A DNA stretch of 64,000 bases from CAXBNB01 sp040222275 (lineage in GTDB: Bacteria > Bacteroidota > Bacteroidia > Cytophagales > Cyclobacteriaceae): positions 248,001-312,000 of the forward strand of contig JAVKDJ010000013.1 of assembly GCA_040222275.1 (NCBI GenBank), read 5' to 3'. Made by a program: the position numbers and the translations under genes. This document shows positions 45,649 to 53,741 of this stretch, piece after piece. The notes under the pieces are model-generated. The model made no database searches, had not been told where the DNA came from, and saw only the letters and a list, made by a program, of their open reading frames with translations. How positions within the stretch are numbered: position 1 is the stretch's first letter; each line of letters begins with the position of its first letter.

Positions 45649-46695
45649 ATGACAAAGGAAATACTTCAAAAATTTATCAATAATTCTTGCTCTGAAGCGG
45701 AAACGGAATATATATATGACTGGCTATCTGACCCGACCAACAAAGAAGAAATTTCAGCGATTATGAAAATTTCATGGGACAATATGCCAGCTGATATGCC
45801 AGAGGAGGCCCGCAGTAAGAAATACTTCGTTCAAAATGTACTGGAAAAAAACAACGACCATAAGTTGTTGTTCGATAGAAAAGAGGCGGTACCTGAAAAA
45901 GGGCCATCGGTGCAGGTACCAACCAAACAAAAATATCTTTGGTTGAAAATAGCGGCAGCAGTGGCGCTGTTGGTGGTTGCCTTGTTTTCAATCTACCCTT
46001 ACGAAGAGCAACCCCAGGAAGTAACCCAAACCACCTTCATTGAAAAATCCAACCCTAATGGCAGAAAATCTACCATTGTATTGCCCGATGGCTCCAGGGT
46101 TGTACTCAATTCGGACAGCAGGATCAGGTACGAGCGGGGATTTACTGAAAACTACAGAGAGGTAATATTGGAGGGAGAAGCGTTTTTTGAAGTGGAAAGG
46201 GACCATTTACGCCCCTTTATTGTGCGCACCGGGGATATTTCCACCACAGTGTTAGGAACCTCGTTCAATGTAAGTGCCTATGCCAAATCCGACAACATAG
46301 ATGTGGCCGTGGTAACAGGAAAAGTGGAAGTAAAAAAGGCATCCTATCACGATGGTGAAGAGGAAGATGTGGTGTTGTTGACTCCTCAGAAGATGGCGTC
46401 CTACAACAGGGGAAAAAGAAAGATAGCTACGTCTGCTTTCAATATGGAAGAAATCGTAGGTTGGAAAGATGGGATATTGATCTTTAAAAATGCCGATCAG
46501 GCGGAAATCGCCAGCAGGCTGAAAGCCTGGTATGGGTTGGATGTGGAGTTTGAGGGTAGCGGTAAAATAATGAACAAGCGCTACACCGGAAAATTTGACA
46601 ACAACAGTCTCGAATATGTTTTAAAGGCCATTTCTTATACTTCAGAAATAAGCTTCGAAATCAACGGAAACAAAGTCATTCTAAAACAAAAATAA
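45649..46695 (+). CDS. FecR family anti-sigma factor of the second PUL
   Basis: About 348 residues from ATG 45649 (MTKEILQKFINNSCSEAETEYIYDWL), the family-typical start. One membrane segment (LWLKIAAAVALLVVALFSIYPY), then the FecR domain KSTIVLPDGSRVVLNSDSRIRYERGF ... LEGEAFFEVERDHLRPFIVRTGDISTTVLGTSFNVSAY and a C-terminal DUF4974 domain. It should control the sigma factor 310 nt upstream and receive the signal from the STN domain of the SusC that follows. Confidence 0.95.
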   Translation: MTKEILQKFINNSCSEAETEYIYDWLSDPTNKEEISAIMKISWDNMPADMPEEARSKKYFVQNVLEKNNDHKLLFDRKEAVPEKGPSVQVPTKQKYLWLKIAAAVALLVVALFSIYPYEEQPQEVTQTTFIEKSNPNGRKSTIVLPDGSRVVLNSDSRIRYERGFTENYREVILEGEAFFEVERDHLRPFIVRTGDISTTVLGTSFNVSAYAKSDNIDVAVVTGKVEVKKASYHDGEEEDVVLLTPQKMASYNRGKRKIATSAFNMEEIVGWKDGILIFKNADQAEIASRLKAWYGLDVEFEGSGKIMNKRYTGKFDNNSLEYVLKAISYTSEISFEINGNKVILKQK

Positions 46696-46736
46696 TATGG
46701 AAACAAAGTACAACTCGAGCTGAAAAATGGCTCACT

Positions 46737-46799
46737 AAAAGAAAAACCTTGAAGCAAGCTAAAGAAAATTTGCAGACCCTCTTAGGCTTTACTTCAAGG
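46737..46799 (-). terminator. Antisense rho-independent terminator in the fecR-susC gap
   Basis: Read on -: CCTTGAAG (46792-46799) pairs with CTTCAAGG (46747-46754), with an inner AAGC/GCTT pairing and a long loop, then TTTTTCTTTT (46737-46746). On + the stem is preceded, not followed, by its homopolymer run. Confidence 0.6.
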
Positions 46800-46831
46800 C
46801 GTTCATTTGATAAAAAAAATTTTCACCAAAT
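46737..46831 (-). ncRNA. Predicted cis-antisense RNA opposite the second susC 5' region
   Basis: On the - strand a TAnnTTTG element (46837-46844, TAGTTTTG) with TTTG 20 nt upstream (46865-46868) is followed by about 95 nt and a terminator at 46737-46799. It lies wholly between susC and fecR. It has the same layout as the candidate at 15932-16040, although the sequences differ. Inference from promoter, terminator and position; no expression evidence. Confidence 0.55.
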
Positions 46832-46836
46832 CATCA

Positions 46837-46868
46837 CAAAACTATGAAACAATACCTACTAAGGCAAA
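46837..46868 (-). promoter_or_regulatory. Antisense promoter overlapping the second susC start codon
   Basis: TAGTTTTG (46837-46844 on -) matches TAnnTTTG, and TTTG at 46865-46868 lies 20 nt upstream, the normal -33 spacing for the primary sigma factor of Bacteroidota. The ATG of susC (46844) is covered by the -7 element. Confidence 0.6.
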
Positions 46869-49800
46869 TTATCATTATGTCTAGATATGCGATGTATGGG
46901 TTTTGCATTCAGTGCCTTTTCCTTTCACTCTCTTTGGCAAAAGAAGGAAAAGCCCAGATTAAAAGTGTCGAAGAAATTTACCTCTCGGTAAACTTTAAGC
47001 AGCATAATATTGAAAAGATTTTTGAGCAAATCAGCTCAGAAACCAAATTTGATTTCATCTACAACAACAACTTATTGGAAAACCTGAAAAGCATAAGTTT
47101 GACGGTAGAAAATAAGTCACTGGGAAACGTCCTTAGGCTAATATCAAAAAAATCAGGCCTACAGTTCAAAAGGGTTGATCAGGACATAATAGTGAGCAAG
47201 AAACACTTTGGCAAGGCCAATGTAGTGGAGGTGCTTGATTCGCAAATGGCGGATATTGAAATTGCCGGAAGGGTGAATGATGAAAACGGCCAGGGGTTGC
47301 CCGGGGCATCCGTAGTGGTAAAGGGAACCACCAATGGTACGACTACCGACCTGGATGGTAACTATATATTAAAGGTTCCTGAAGATGCTGTTTTGGTGGT
47401 TTCCTACGTTGGTTATCAGACTCAGGAAATAGCTATAAATGGTAGATCGGAAATCAATGTTTCTTTAGAAGTTGATGCTGAAACATTATCTGAAGTTGTT
47501 GTAATAGGGTATGGCGTGCAAAAAACAAAAGATGTTACCGGAGCTGTAAAGCGCGTGACTAATGAAAATTTCAACAAAGGAGTTGTAAACAATGCAGGAC
47601 AACTAATACAAGGAAAAGCTGCTGGAGTTAATGTTACTTCTTCAAGTGGAGAACCTGGCAGTGGCCAACGTATAGTTATTCGAGGACAAGGTACCCTTCG
47701 TTCTGGTTCAGGGCCTTTATTTGTTTTGGATGGATTTCCATTGGGCCTGGCCGGTACTGGATCAGGAGGAAGCCCTTTGAATTTTATAAATCCGGACGAT
47801 ATTGAAACGATTGATATTCTGAAAGATGCTTCCGCAACAGCAATCTATGGTGCAAGAGGTGCCAATGGTGTTGTTCTTATTACTACTAAAAAGGGAAAAG
47901 AGGGAGTTGCCAAAGTATCCGTTTCTACTAGTTTGGGGACGTCTAAACTAGCGCGTAAATTACCGGTGTTTAGTGCCGATGAATTCCGGAGAGAAGTAGT
48001 GGCAATTCCCGGGCATGAACTAATAGACGGAGGTGGATCAACAGATTGGCAGGATGAATTAACACGTAGTGCTATTACCTACAACCATAATTTGGTAATT
48101 TCAGGAGGAACCAGTAAGTTAAATTACTATGCATCTTTGGGGCTGCAGGATCAGGAAGGAATTGTGTATAATTCCGGTCTAAAAAGAACAAGCGCCAGAA
48201 TTAACGTAACTCAAAAATTATTGGATGATAGATTGAATATTGACTATAATTTAAACACAACAATCACAGAACAATCTAGAAACAACAATGTAGGTTATAG
48301 TACCAACCCTACATTTAACGCTTATACTCCTGATGGAGAAATTAATAATCCTCTTAACTGGAACAATCCTTTACTACATAATAAATATGTAAGTAATCTT
48401 TCTGAATCCAGAAGAATTCTATTCAATGTAGCACCTTCTTTTGAAATTATTGATGGTTTAGTATATAAGATAAATATGGGTTACGAGAACAGATCTTCAG
48501 ATAGTGACCAACAAACCATTGCGAATTCTGATAGGAACGATCTTGGAAGTATTACACAATCATTTGGGAATTTTGAAAACACTTTGATTGAAAATTATCT
48601 GACCTATTCTTTTGATATACAAGGCCATGATTTTAGTATCCTAGGAGGTCACTCTTATCAAAAAACATTTTTTCGAGACAGAACCTGGCGGACTTTTAAC
48701 TTCACAGCAGATACTGACATAGAGCCTCGTTACAATCTGGAAGATGCGTTTGGACCGGAAAATGGTGAAGTTGACCATGAATGGGATCCATTTGCAAGCG
48801 CTTGGGAAAACGAAATACAATCTTTCTTTGGTAGGGCCAATTGGAGTTATCAAGACAAATATTTGTTAACGGCTACAGTAAGAACCGATGGTTCTTCCAA
48901 ATTTGGTGGAAATAATAAATATGGGGTGTTTCCTTCTCTCGCTGGTTCATGGAGAATTATTGAAGAAGATTTTATACCTACCACGACCATCTTTAGTGAC
49001 CTGAAGATAAGAGTTGGTTGGGGAAAAACTGGAAACCAGGAAATTCCAAATAAAATCACCCAAGAATCTTTTACTGTAAGTACCTCGAGCAACGTCAGCT
49101 ATCCTATTGATCAAAATGGACCCTATCCTGTGGGTTCTGTTTACACGCGTTTTGCCAATCCGGACATTCAATGGGAAGTATCTACCCAATCCAATATTGG
49201 AGTTGATTTTGGATTCTTTGATGGAAAATTGTCGGGTACTATAGATTATTTCCGTAAAGTGTCAGATAACATTTTGTTAGAAGTGGTACCTGTAGATCCT
49301 ATTTCACCAGCTCCAACCTTTTGGACAAATGTTCCTCAGATGGAAATTATAAACAAGGGGCTTGAAATAGCCTTGGATTATTCCAAGAGAAGTGATGAAG
49401 GTCTTTCATATGGTTTTGGAGGAAATGCCACCTTTATTAATAATGTTGTGGAAGACTCTCCATTTACCATTGTTACTACTGGATCTGCCTCTGGCCAAGG
49501 ACTTACGGATGCTACTATTAACGGTTTTGTGAGCGGTGAGGCAATTGGAGCTTTTTATATGAAAACATTTACAGGTATTGGTTCAGATGGTTTTTCTCAA
49601 TTTGTAGATCAGGATGGTGATGGTGAGTCCACAGAAAACGATAGAACTGTTGTGGGAAGTGCTTTACCTGACTTTACCTATAATTTTTATGCAAATTTTA
49701 ATTATAAAGGATTTGATTTTAGTGCCAATTTTAATGGTGTATCCGGAAATGAAATCTATGACCATACCGCCATGGGTAGTTTTTACAAAACACTATTGGC

Positions 49801-50137
49801 CAAATCAAATAACACAACGGCTATAGCATCAGAATTTCCAGAAGAGAGCATCATAAATGCTGCAGCGGTTTCAACTCGTTATTTAAAAGATGGTTCTTTT
49901 CTTCGATTAAATAATTTAACTCTTGGATATTCCATTAACACAGCATCTATAAACTGGCTTCAGGAATTGAGAATATCCTTTACCGGACAAAATTTATTCG
50001 TAATTACAGATTATGACGGCTATGACCCTGAGGTAAATACGGATAGTTCAAGAGGTGGAATTCAATCTTTTGGCATAGACAAATTCGCCTATCCAAAAGC
50101 AAAAACCTTTGTGTTCGGCCTGAATCTTACATTTTAA
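46844..50137 (+). CDS. SusC/RagA family TonB-dependent transporter with STN domain
   Basis: 1097 residues: signal region to about 38, STN domain (LSVNFKQHNIEKIFEQISSETKFDFIYNNNLL ...) about 46-118, carboxypeptidase-regulatory-like domain (IAGRVNDENGQGLPGASVVVKGTTNGTTTDLDG ... VGYQTQEIA) about 139-207, linker LSEVVVIGYGVQKTKDVTGAVKRV, plug and barrel ending in KTFVFGLNLTF. It partners the SusD that follows by 17 nt. Base composition falls sharply from about 47400 on: 47281-47340 is 58% GC, while 48241-48300 is 28% and 49681-49740 is 20% by hand count, suggesting a mosaic gene. Confidence 0.95.
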   Translation: MKQYLLRQIIIMSRYAMYGFCIQCLFLSLSLAKEGKAQIKSVEEIYLSVNFKQHNIEKIFEQISSETKFDFIYNNNLLENLKSISLTVENKSLGNVLRLISKKSGLQFKRVDQDIIVSKKHFGKANVVEVLDSQMADIEIAGRVNDENGQGLPGASVVVKGTTNGTTTDLDGNYILKVPEDAVLVVSYVGYQTQEIAINGRSEINVSLEVDAETLSEVVVIGYGVQKTKDVTGAVKRVTNENFNKGVVNNAGQLIQGKAAGVNVTSSSGEPGSGQRIVIRGQGTLRSGSGPLFVLDGFPLGLAGTGSGGSPLNFINPDDIETIDILKDASATAIYGARGANGVVLITTKKGKEGVAKVSVSTSLGTSKLARKLPVFSADEFRREVVAIPGHELIDGGGSTDWQDELTRSAITYNHNLVISGGTSKLNYYASLGLQDQEGIVYNSGLKRTSARINVTQKLLDDRLNIDYNLNTTITEQSRNNNVGYSTNPTFNAYTPDGEINNPLNWNNPLLHNKYVSNLSESRRILFNVAPSFEIIDGLVYKINMGYENRSSDSDQQTIANSDRNDLGSITQSFGNFENTLIENYLTYSFDIQGHDFSILGGHSYQKTFFRDRTWRTFNFTADTDIEPRYNLEDAFGPENGEVDHEWDPFASAWENEIQSFFGRANWSYQDKYLLTATVRTDGSSKFGGNNKYGVFPSLAGSWRIIEEDFIPTTTIFSDLKIRVGWGKTGNQEIPNKITQESFTVSTSSNVSYPIDQNGPYPVGSVYTRFANPDIQWEVSTQSNIGVDFGFFDGKLSGTIDYFRKVSDNILLEVVPVDPISPAPTFWTNVPQMEIINKGLEIALDYSKRSDEGLSYGFGGNATFINNVVEDSPFTIVTTGSASGQGLTDATINGFVSGEAIGAFYMKTFTGIGSDGFSQFVDQDGDGESTENDRTVVGSALPDFTYNFYANFNYKGFDFSANFNGVSGNEIYDHTAMGSFYKTLLAKSNNTTAIASEFPEESIINAAAVSTRYLKDGSFLRLNNLTLGYSINTASINWLQELRISFTGQNLFVITDYDGYDPEVNTDSSRGGIQSFGIDKFAYPKAKTFVFGLNLTF

Positions 50138-50154
50138 TAAAAATAATTAGAGAT

Positions 50155-51840
50155 ATGAAAAACAAGATAACAACGGTATTGTTGCTAAGCAGCTTACTAT
50201 TAACTTGGAATTGTACAGATCTTGAAGAAAGAGTTTTAGATGAATCTTTAAACCCTAGTACTGAAGGTATTGATCAAGCAGTAGCCGCTTTGGCACCAGT
50301 GTATGCAAAAGTACAAGATGATATATGGAGACATACGAAATACTTCGCTATGCAGGAAATTTCGACAGATGAAGCCATTTTACCTTATAGAGGTGGGACT
50401 GATTGGGGCGATGGCGGTAAATATTCAGATTTATATCTTCATGTTCCAACACCAGGAAACGCCATCATGAAGGACGTCTGGAATGGAGTTACGAAGCACA
50501 TAACTGCAGCAGTTAGTGCAATTAATGTATTGGAGCCCTTAGCCGACACGGATTCTCAAGCTGCTATCTACTTAGCAGAGGCCAGGGCAATGAGAGCCCT
50601 TTTTAACCATATTTTGTTGGATGCATTTGGTTTGGTGTTTGTGAAAGACAGGATTGAGGATCAATCTGTCATACTTAGAAGAGGTGAAGCAGTTGACTAT
50701 TTAATAAGTGAATTGACTGATGTTGTAGACAACTTAGCTACAGCAACTGCTGTAGGACCAGGAAGAATGACAAGAACAGGTGCATGGGCTCTATTGGCAA
50801 GAATTCATTTGAATGCTCCTGTTTATAGAGATCCTTTCGGAACGCCCAACTTTACTGCAGCAGATATGGATGCTGTTATTGATTATACCAACAAGGTAAT
50901 TAATTCCGGAGAGCATGCACTTTCTGCTGAGTATTTTGAAATTTTTGATGATGAAAATCACACTAATTTAGAATTGATATTTGCAATTGACCAACGCGCT
51001 GATTTGGGTGGACATAATCGTATGGCTTATTTCTCCATGTCAGGAGATTTTTACCCAAATCCTTTATTTCCACGAGCCAACGGTACAGATGCAGCTGCCA
51101 TTACTTCAGATTTTTACCAAACATGGGTAGATGCAAATCCCGGGGTAGATCCTGCAGATGCTGATCCTAGATTCCATAAGGATAACTTAATAAATGAACC
51201 GGGATGTGTGAGTTTTGAAGATTTTGAAATTGATCGGGGTATTTATCGAGGTTTACTTTATGGTTTGCAACATGACCAAAAAGGAGATCCATTTGAAAGG
51301 TGTGAAGGGGATAAATATGTAGTTGATTTGGTTACGAACCGCAGATCGGATGTGGGTGCGCCTGTTGACCACACACTTGAAGTCAACTTTACCACTCATA
51401 GCGCACATAGTAATGGGTACAGGGTAGAGAAATATGAATTTAGTAAAGCATCGGATTCCGGGAGAAATAAAGGAGACGCTGACTTAGTAGTACTACGTTA
51501 TGCAGATATTTATTTAATGCGTGCCGAAGCGCAGCTACGTAAAGGAGATGCCTCTAGTGCTTTAGCTGATGTTAACCTAGTAAGAGCTTCTAGAACTGCC
51601 CGACATACACCACCTGTTCTTGAATCTATGGATCTTGATATATTGTACCGTGAGCGTGGGTTTGAATTTTATTGGGAATTTCAAAGGCGTACAGACATGA
51701 TCCGTTTCGGGAGATTTGAAGATACTTATACGGAAAAAACTAATGCCGATCCTAAGAAACGCTTGTTTCCAATTCCACAAACTGCTGTTGATGGGGCTTC
51801 TATTATAGACGGTTATCTTGTTCAAAATGACGGCTATTAA
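50155..51840 (+). CDS. SusD/RagB family lipoprotein
   Basis: 561 residues with a lipoprotein signal (LLLTWNC, Cys20). SusD-like helices: AVSAINVLEPLADTDSQAAIYLAEARAMRALFNHILLDAFGLVFV, TRTGAWALLARIHLNAPVYRD, VLRYADIYLMRAEAQLRKGDASSALADVNLVRASR and the C-terminal LYRERGFEFYWEFQRRTDMIRFG. It binds glycan at the surface with SusC. Like the distal part of its susC it is AT-rich compared with the genes on either side. Confidence 0.93.
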   Translation: MKNKITTVLLLSSLLLTWNCTDLEERVLDESLNPSTEGIDQAVAALAPVYAKVQDDIWRHTKYFAMQEISTDEAILPYRGGTDWGDGGKYSDLYLHVPTPGNAIMKDVWNGVTKHITAAVSAINVLEPLADTDSQAAIYLAEARAMRALFNHILLDAFGLVFVKDRIEDQSVILRRGEAVDYLISELTDVVDNLATATAVGPGRMTRTGAWALLARIHLNAPVYRDPFGTPNFTAADMDAVIDYTNKVINSGEHALSAEYFEIFDDENHTNLELIFAIDQRADLGGHNRMAYFSMSGDFYPNPLFPRANGTDAAAITSDFYQTWVDANPGVDPADADPRFHKDNLINEPGCVSFEDFEIDRGIYRGLLYGLQHDQKGDPFERCEGDKYVVDLVTNRRSDVGAPVDHTLEVNFTTHSAHSNGYRVEKYEFSKASDSGRNKGDADLVVLRYADIYLMRAEAQLRKGDASSALADVNLVRASRTARHTPPVLESMDLDILYRERGFEFYWEFQRRTDMIRFGRFEDTYTEKTNADPKKRLFPIPQTAVDGASIIDGYLVQNDGY

Positions 51841-52062
51841 CAAAAGTGATTTGGCTAGGAAAATTTAACGTGAATATTATTAACCTGCCAAACGCAACAA
51901 GTAAAAACCTGATTATGATTAATAAAACAAAAGTTAACGTCATTGGAGATTGCTTCTTTGATAATTAACAGAGGAAAGAAAAGCATCCCACACTGTAGAA
52001 TGATTGGAGGGGTTTCTTAATAATGACACAACTTTTGACATCTAGTTTCAACTAGAAGTAAG

Positions 52063-52099
52063 GGGCTGTCTCAACGATCAAGTTGAGACGGCCTTTTTT
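52063..52099 (+). terminator. Rho-independent terminator of the susCD operon
   Basis: GGCTGTCTCAAC (52064-52075) pairs with GTTGAGACGGCC (52082-52093) with a 6-nt loop, then a T run. It lies about 220 nt after susD. The rest of the 51841-52378 gap has no gene; the part before the stem is AT-rich like susCD and the part after is not clearly structured. Confidence 0.85.
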
Positions 52100-52378
52100 A
52101 TTTTAGAAATGCTGAATAAAGGATTCATTTTATAGAGTTTCTAAGTTGATTAACTTCTGATTTACTTCACGTACTCTTGACAATATACCAGTACTATAAG
52201 CTCAAAAACAATATTTTATACTCCTTTCATTTTTACTATTTTTACCGCTGGTCGGTCGCTGAGAGGCAGCACGAAATTTTCAATTGTAGTGTTCATCGTT
52301 CAGCAATAGTCCAATGGCTCCAATGCCATTGAGGTTTTCAGGCCGCTATATTCAACTATACACAAACTAAATAAGCAG

Positions 52379-53491
52379 ATGACACAACCTTTTAAAAGCC
52401 AAAGGCTTTATTCCCTTGATGCCCTCCGGGGTTTTGACATGTTCTGGATTATGGGTGCAGAGGAAATTTTTCACAAAATGGCCGAAGTTACCGGCTCTTC
52501 TTTCTGGGGTGCACTATCCCTCCAGTTTATCCATCCGGATTGGAATGGGTTTGCCTTTTACGACCTGATCTTTCCACTGTTTTTGTTTTTAGCAGGGGTG
52601 GCCACTCCGTATTCGCTGGGCAAGCAAATTGAAAGTGGTAAAAACAAGGAAGAGCTGTTGTATCGCATCATAAAGAGGGGGTTGATACTGGTACTTTTGG
52701 GGGTAGTGTACAACAATGGGCTGGAATTGAAGCCTATAGAAGACATCCGGTTTGGTAGTGTGCTGGGAAGGATAGGGTTGGCCTATATGTTTGCCAATAT
52801 TATATATTTATACACCAAACAGTGCGGACAAATCATCTGGTTTGGTGCGTTGCTCGTAGGGTACTGGCTGTTGCTTGCATTCGGCTCTGCCCCGGGCTAC
52901 CCCATGGGTGACATGACCATGCAGGGTAATATTGTGTCTTATCTGGACAGAATACTGATGCCGGGCAAATTATACCTGGGCATACACGATCCTGAAGGAG
53001 TTGTCTCCACCATTCCCGCTATTTCAACTGCACTACTGGGAATCTACACCGGAAATTTGCTCAAGAATACACGACTGGAAGACATGAAAAAAACTGCTGT
53101 GAAGCTAGTGGTGACAGGGGCAGCCCTTATCGTGATTGCCCTTATCTGGAATTTGTTTTTTGTGATCAACAAAAACCTGTGGACCAGCTCCTTCACCTTG
53201 CTCTGCGGAGGGCTTAGTATGCTGCTGATGGCTGGGTTTTATTACATCATAGATATTAAGGGCCATCAAAAGTGGGCCTTCTTCTTCAAGGTGATTGGCA
53301 TGAATTCCATTTTGATTTATATGTCAGGCTCCTTTATCAATTGGAGCTATACCACCAATGCGTTGTTTCAGTGGCTGGGACAGCTTGTAGGCGAACCCTG
53401 CAATGTGGTGGTTATGGTTTTTTGCTTTCTGGCTGTGCAATGGGCGTTTTTGTATTTTTTATATAAAAGAAAGCTATTCCTACGGGTCTGA
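52379..53491 (+). CDS. DUF5009 / heparan-alpha-glucosaminide N-acetyltransferase-like membrane protein
   Basis: 370 residues with about ten membrane helices. The family start SQRLYSLDALRGFDMFWIMGAEEIFHKM, the HPDWNGFAFYDLIFPLFLFLAGVATPYSLGK block with its conserved His, and GRIGLAYMFANIIYLY are typical of the COG4299 group. Related proteins acetylate glucosamine residues across a membrane; bacterial members in PULs have unproven acyl acceptors. It is the first gene after the susCD terminator and precedes the sialidase. Confidence 0.85.
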   Translation: MTQPFKSQRLYSLDALRGFDMFWIMGAEEIFHKMAEVTGSSFWGALSLQFIHPDWNGFAFYDLIFPLFLFLAGVATPYSLGKQIESGKNKEELLYRIIKRGLILVLLGVVYNNGLELKPIEDIRFGSVLGRIGLAYMFANIIYLYTKQCGQIIWFGALLVGYWLLLAFGSAPGYPMGDMTMQGNIVSYLDRILMPGKLYLGIHDPEGVVSTIPAISTALLGIYTGNLLKNTRLEDMKKTAVKLVVTGAALIVIALIWNLFFVINKNLWTSSFTLLCGGLSMLLMAGFYYIIDIKGHQKWAFFFKVIGMNSILIYMSGSFINWSYTTNALFQWLGQLVGEPCNVVVMVFCFLAVQWAFLYFLYKRKLFLRV

Positions 53492-53528
53492 AGCTGGATT
53501 ACCTTATATCACTAACCTCTATTTTATG

Positions 53529-53574
53529 AACCAGCCAGTTGCACAAGCATCGTGCAAACTGGCTGGTTTTTTTT
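53529..53574 (+). terminator. Rho-independent terminator after the DUF5009 gene
   Basis: AACCAGCCAGT-TGCAC pairs with GTGCAAACTGGCTGGTT with one bulge and a 7-nt loop, then eight T. Separates the DUF5009 gene from the sialidase gene. Confidence 0.9.
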
Positions 53575-53741
53575 GATCCAACTACCTGCAATAGAGAATA
53601 ACTTGGGTTTGTTGCTTTTTATGAGGCAAACACTTATCATTGCAATATGTATAACATAATACCTTAAAGTAAGTAAAGATAGTATTACCGGTAAGGTCAT
53701 TTATAGATCAATTTGCTTTCAAAAGCGCATAAATCAACACC

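Noticed and set aside
52063..52099. GGCTGTCTCAAC inverted repeat as an insertion sequence end
   Set aside because: Similar sequence is found at some IS ends, but there is no transposase or second end, and the stem-loop with T run fits a terminator well.
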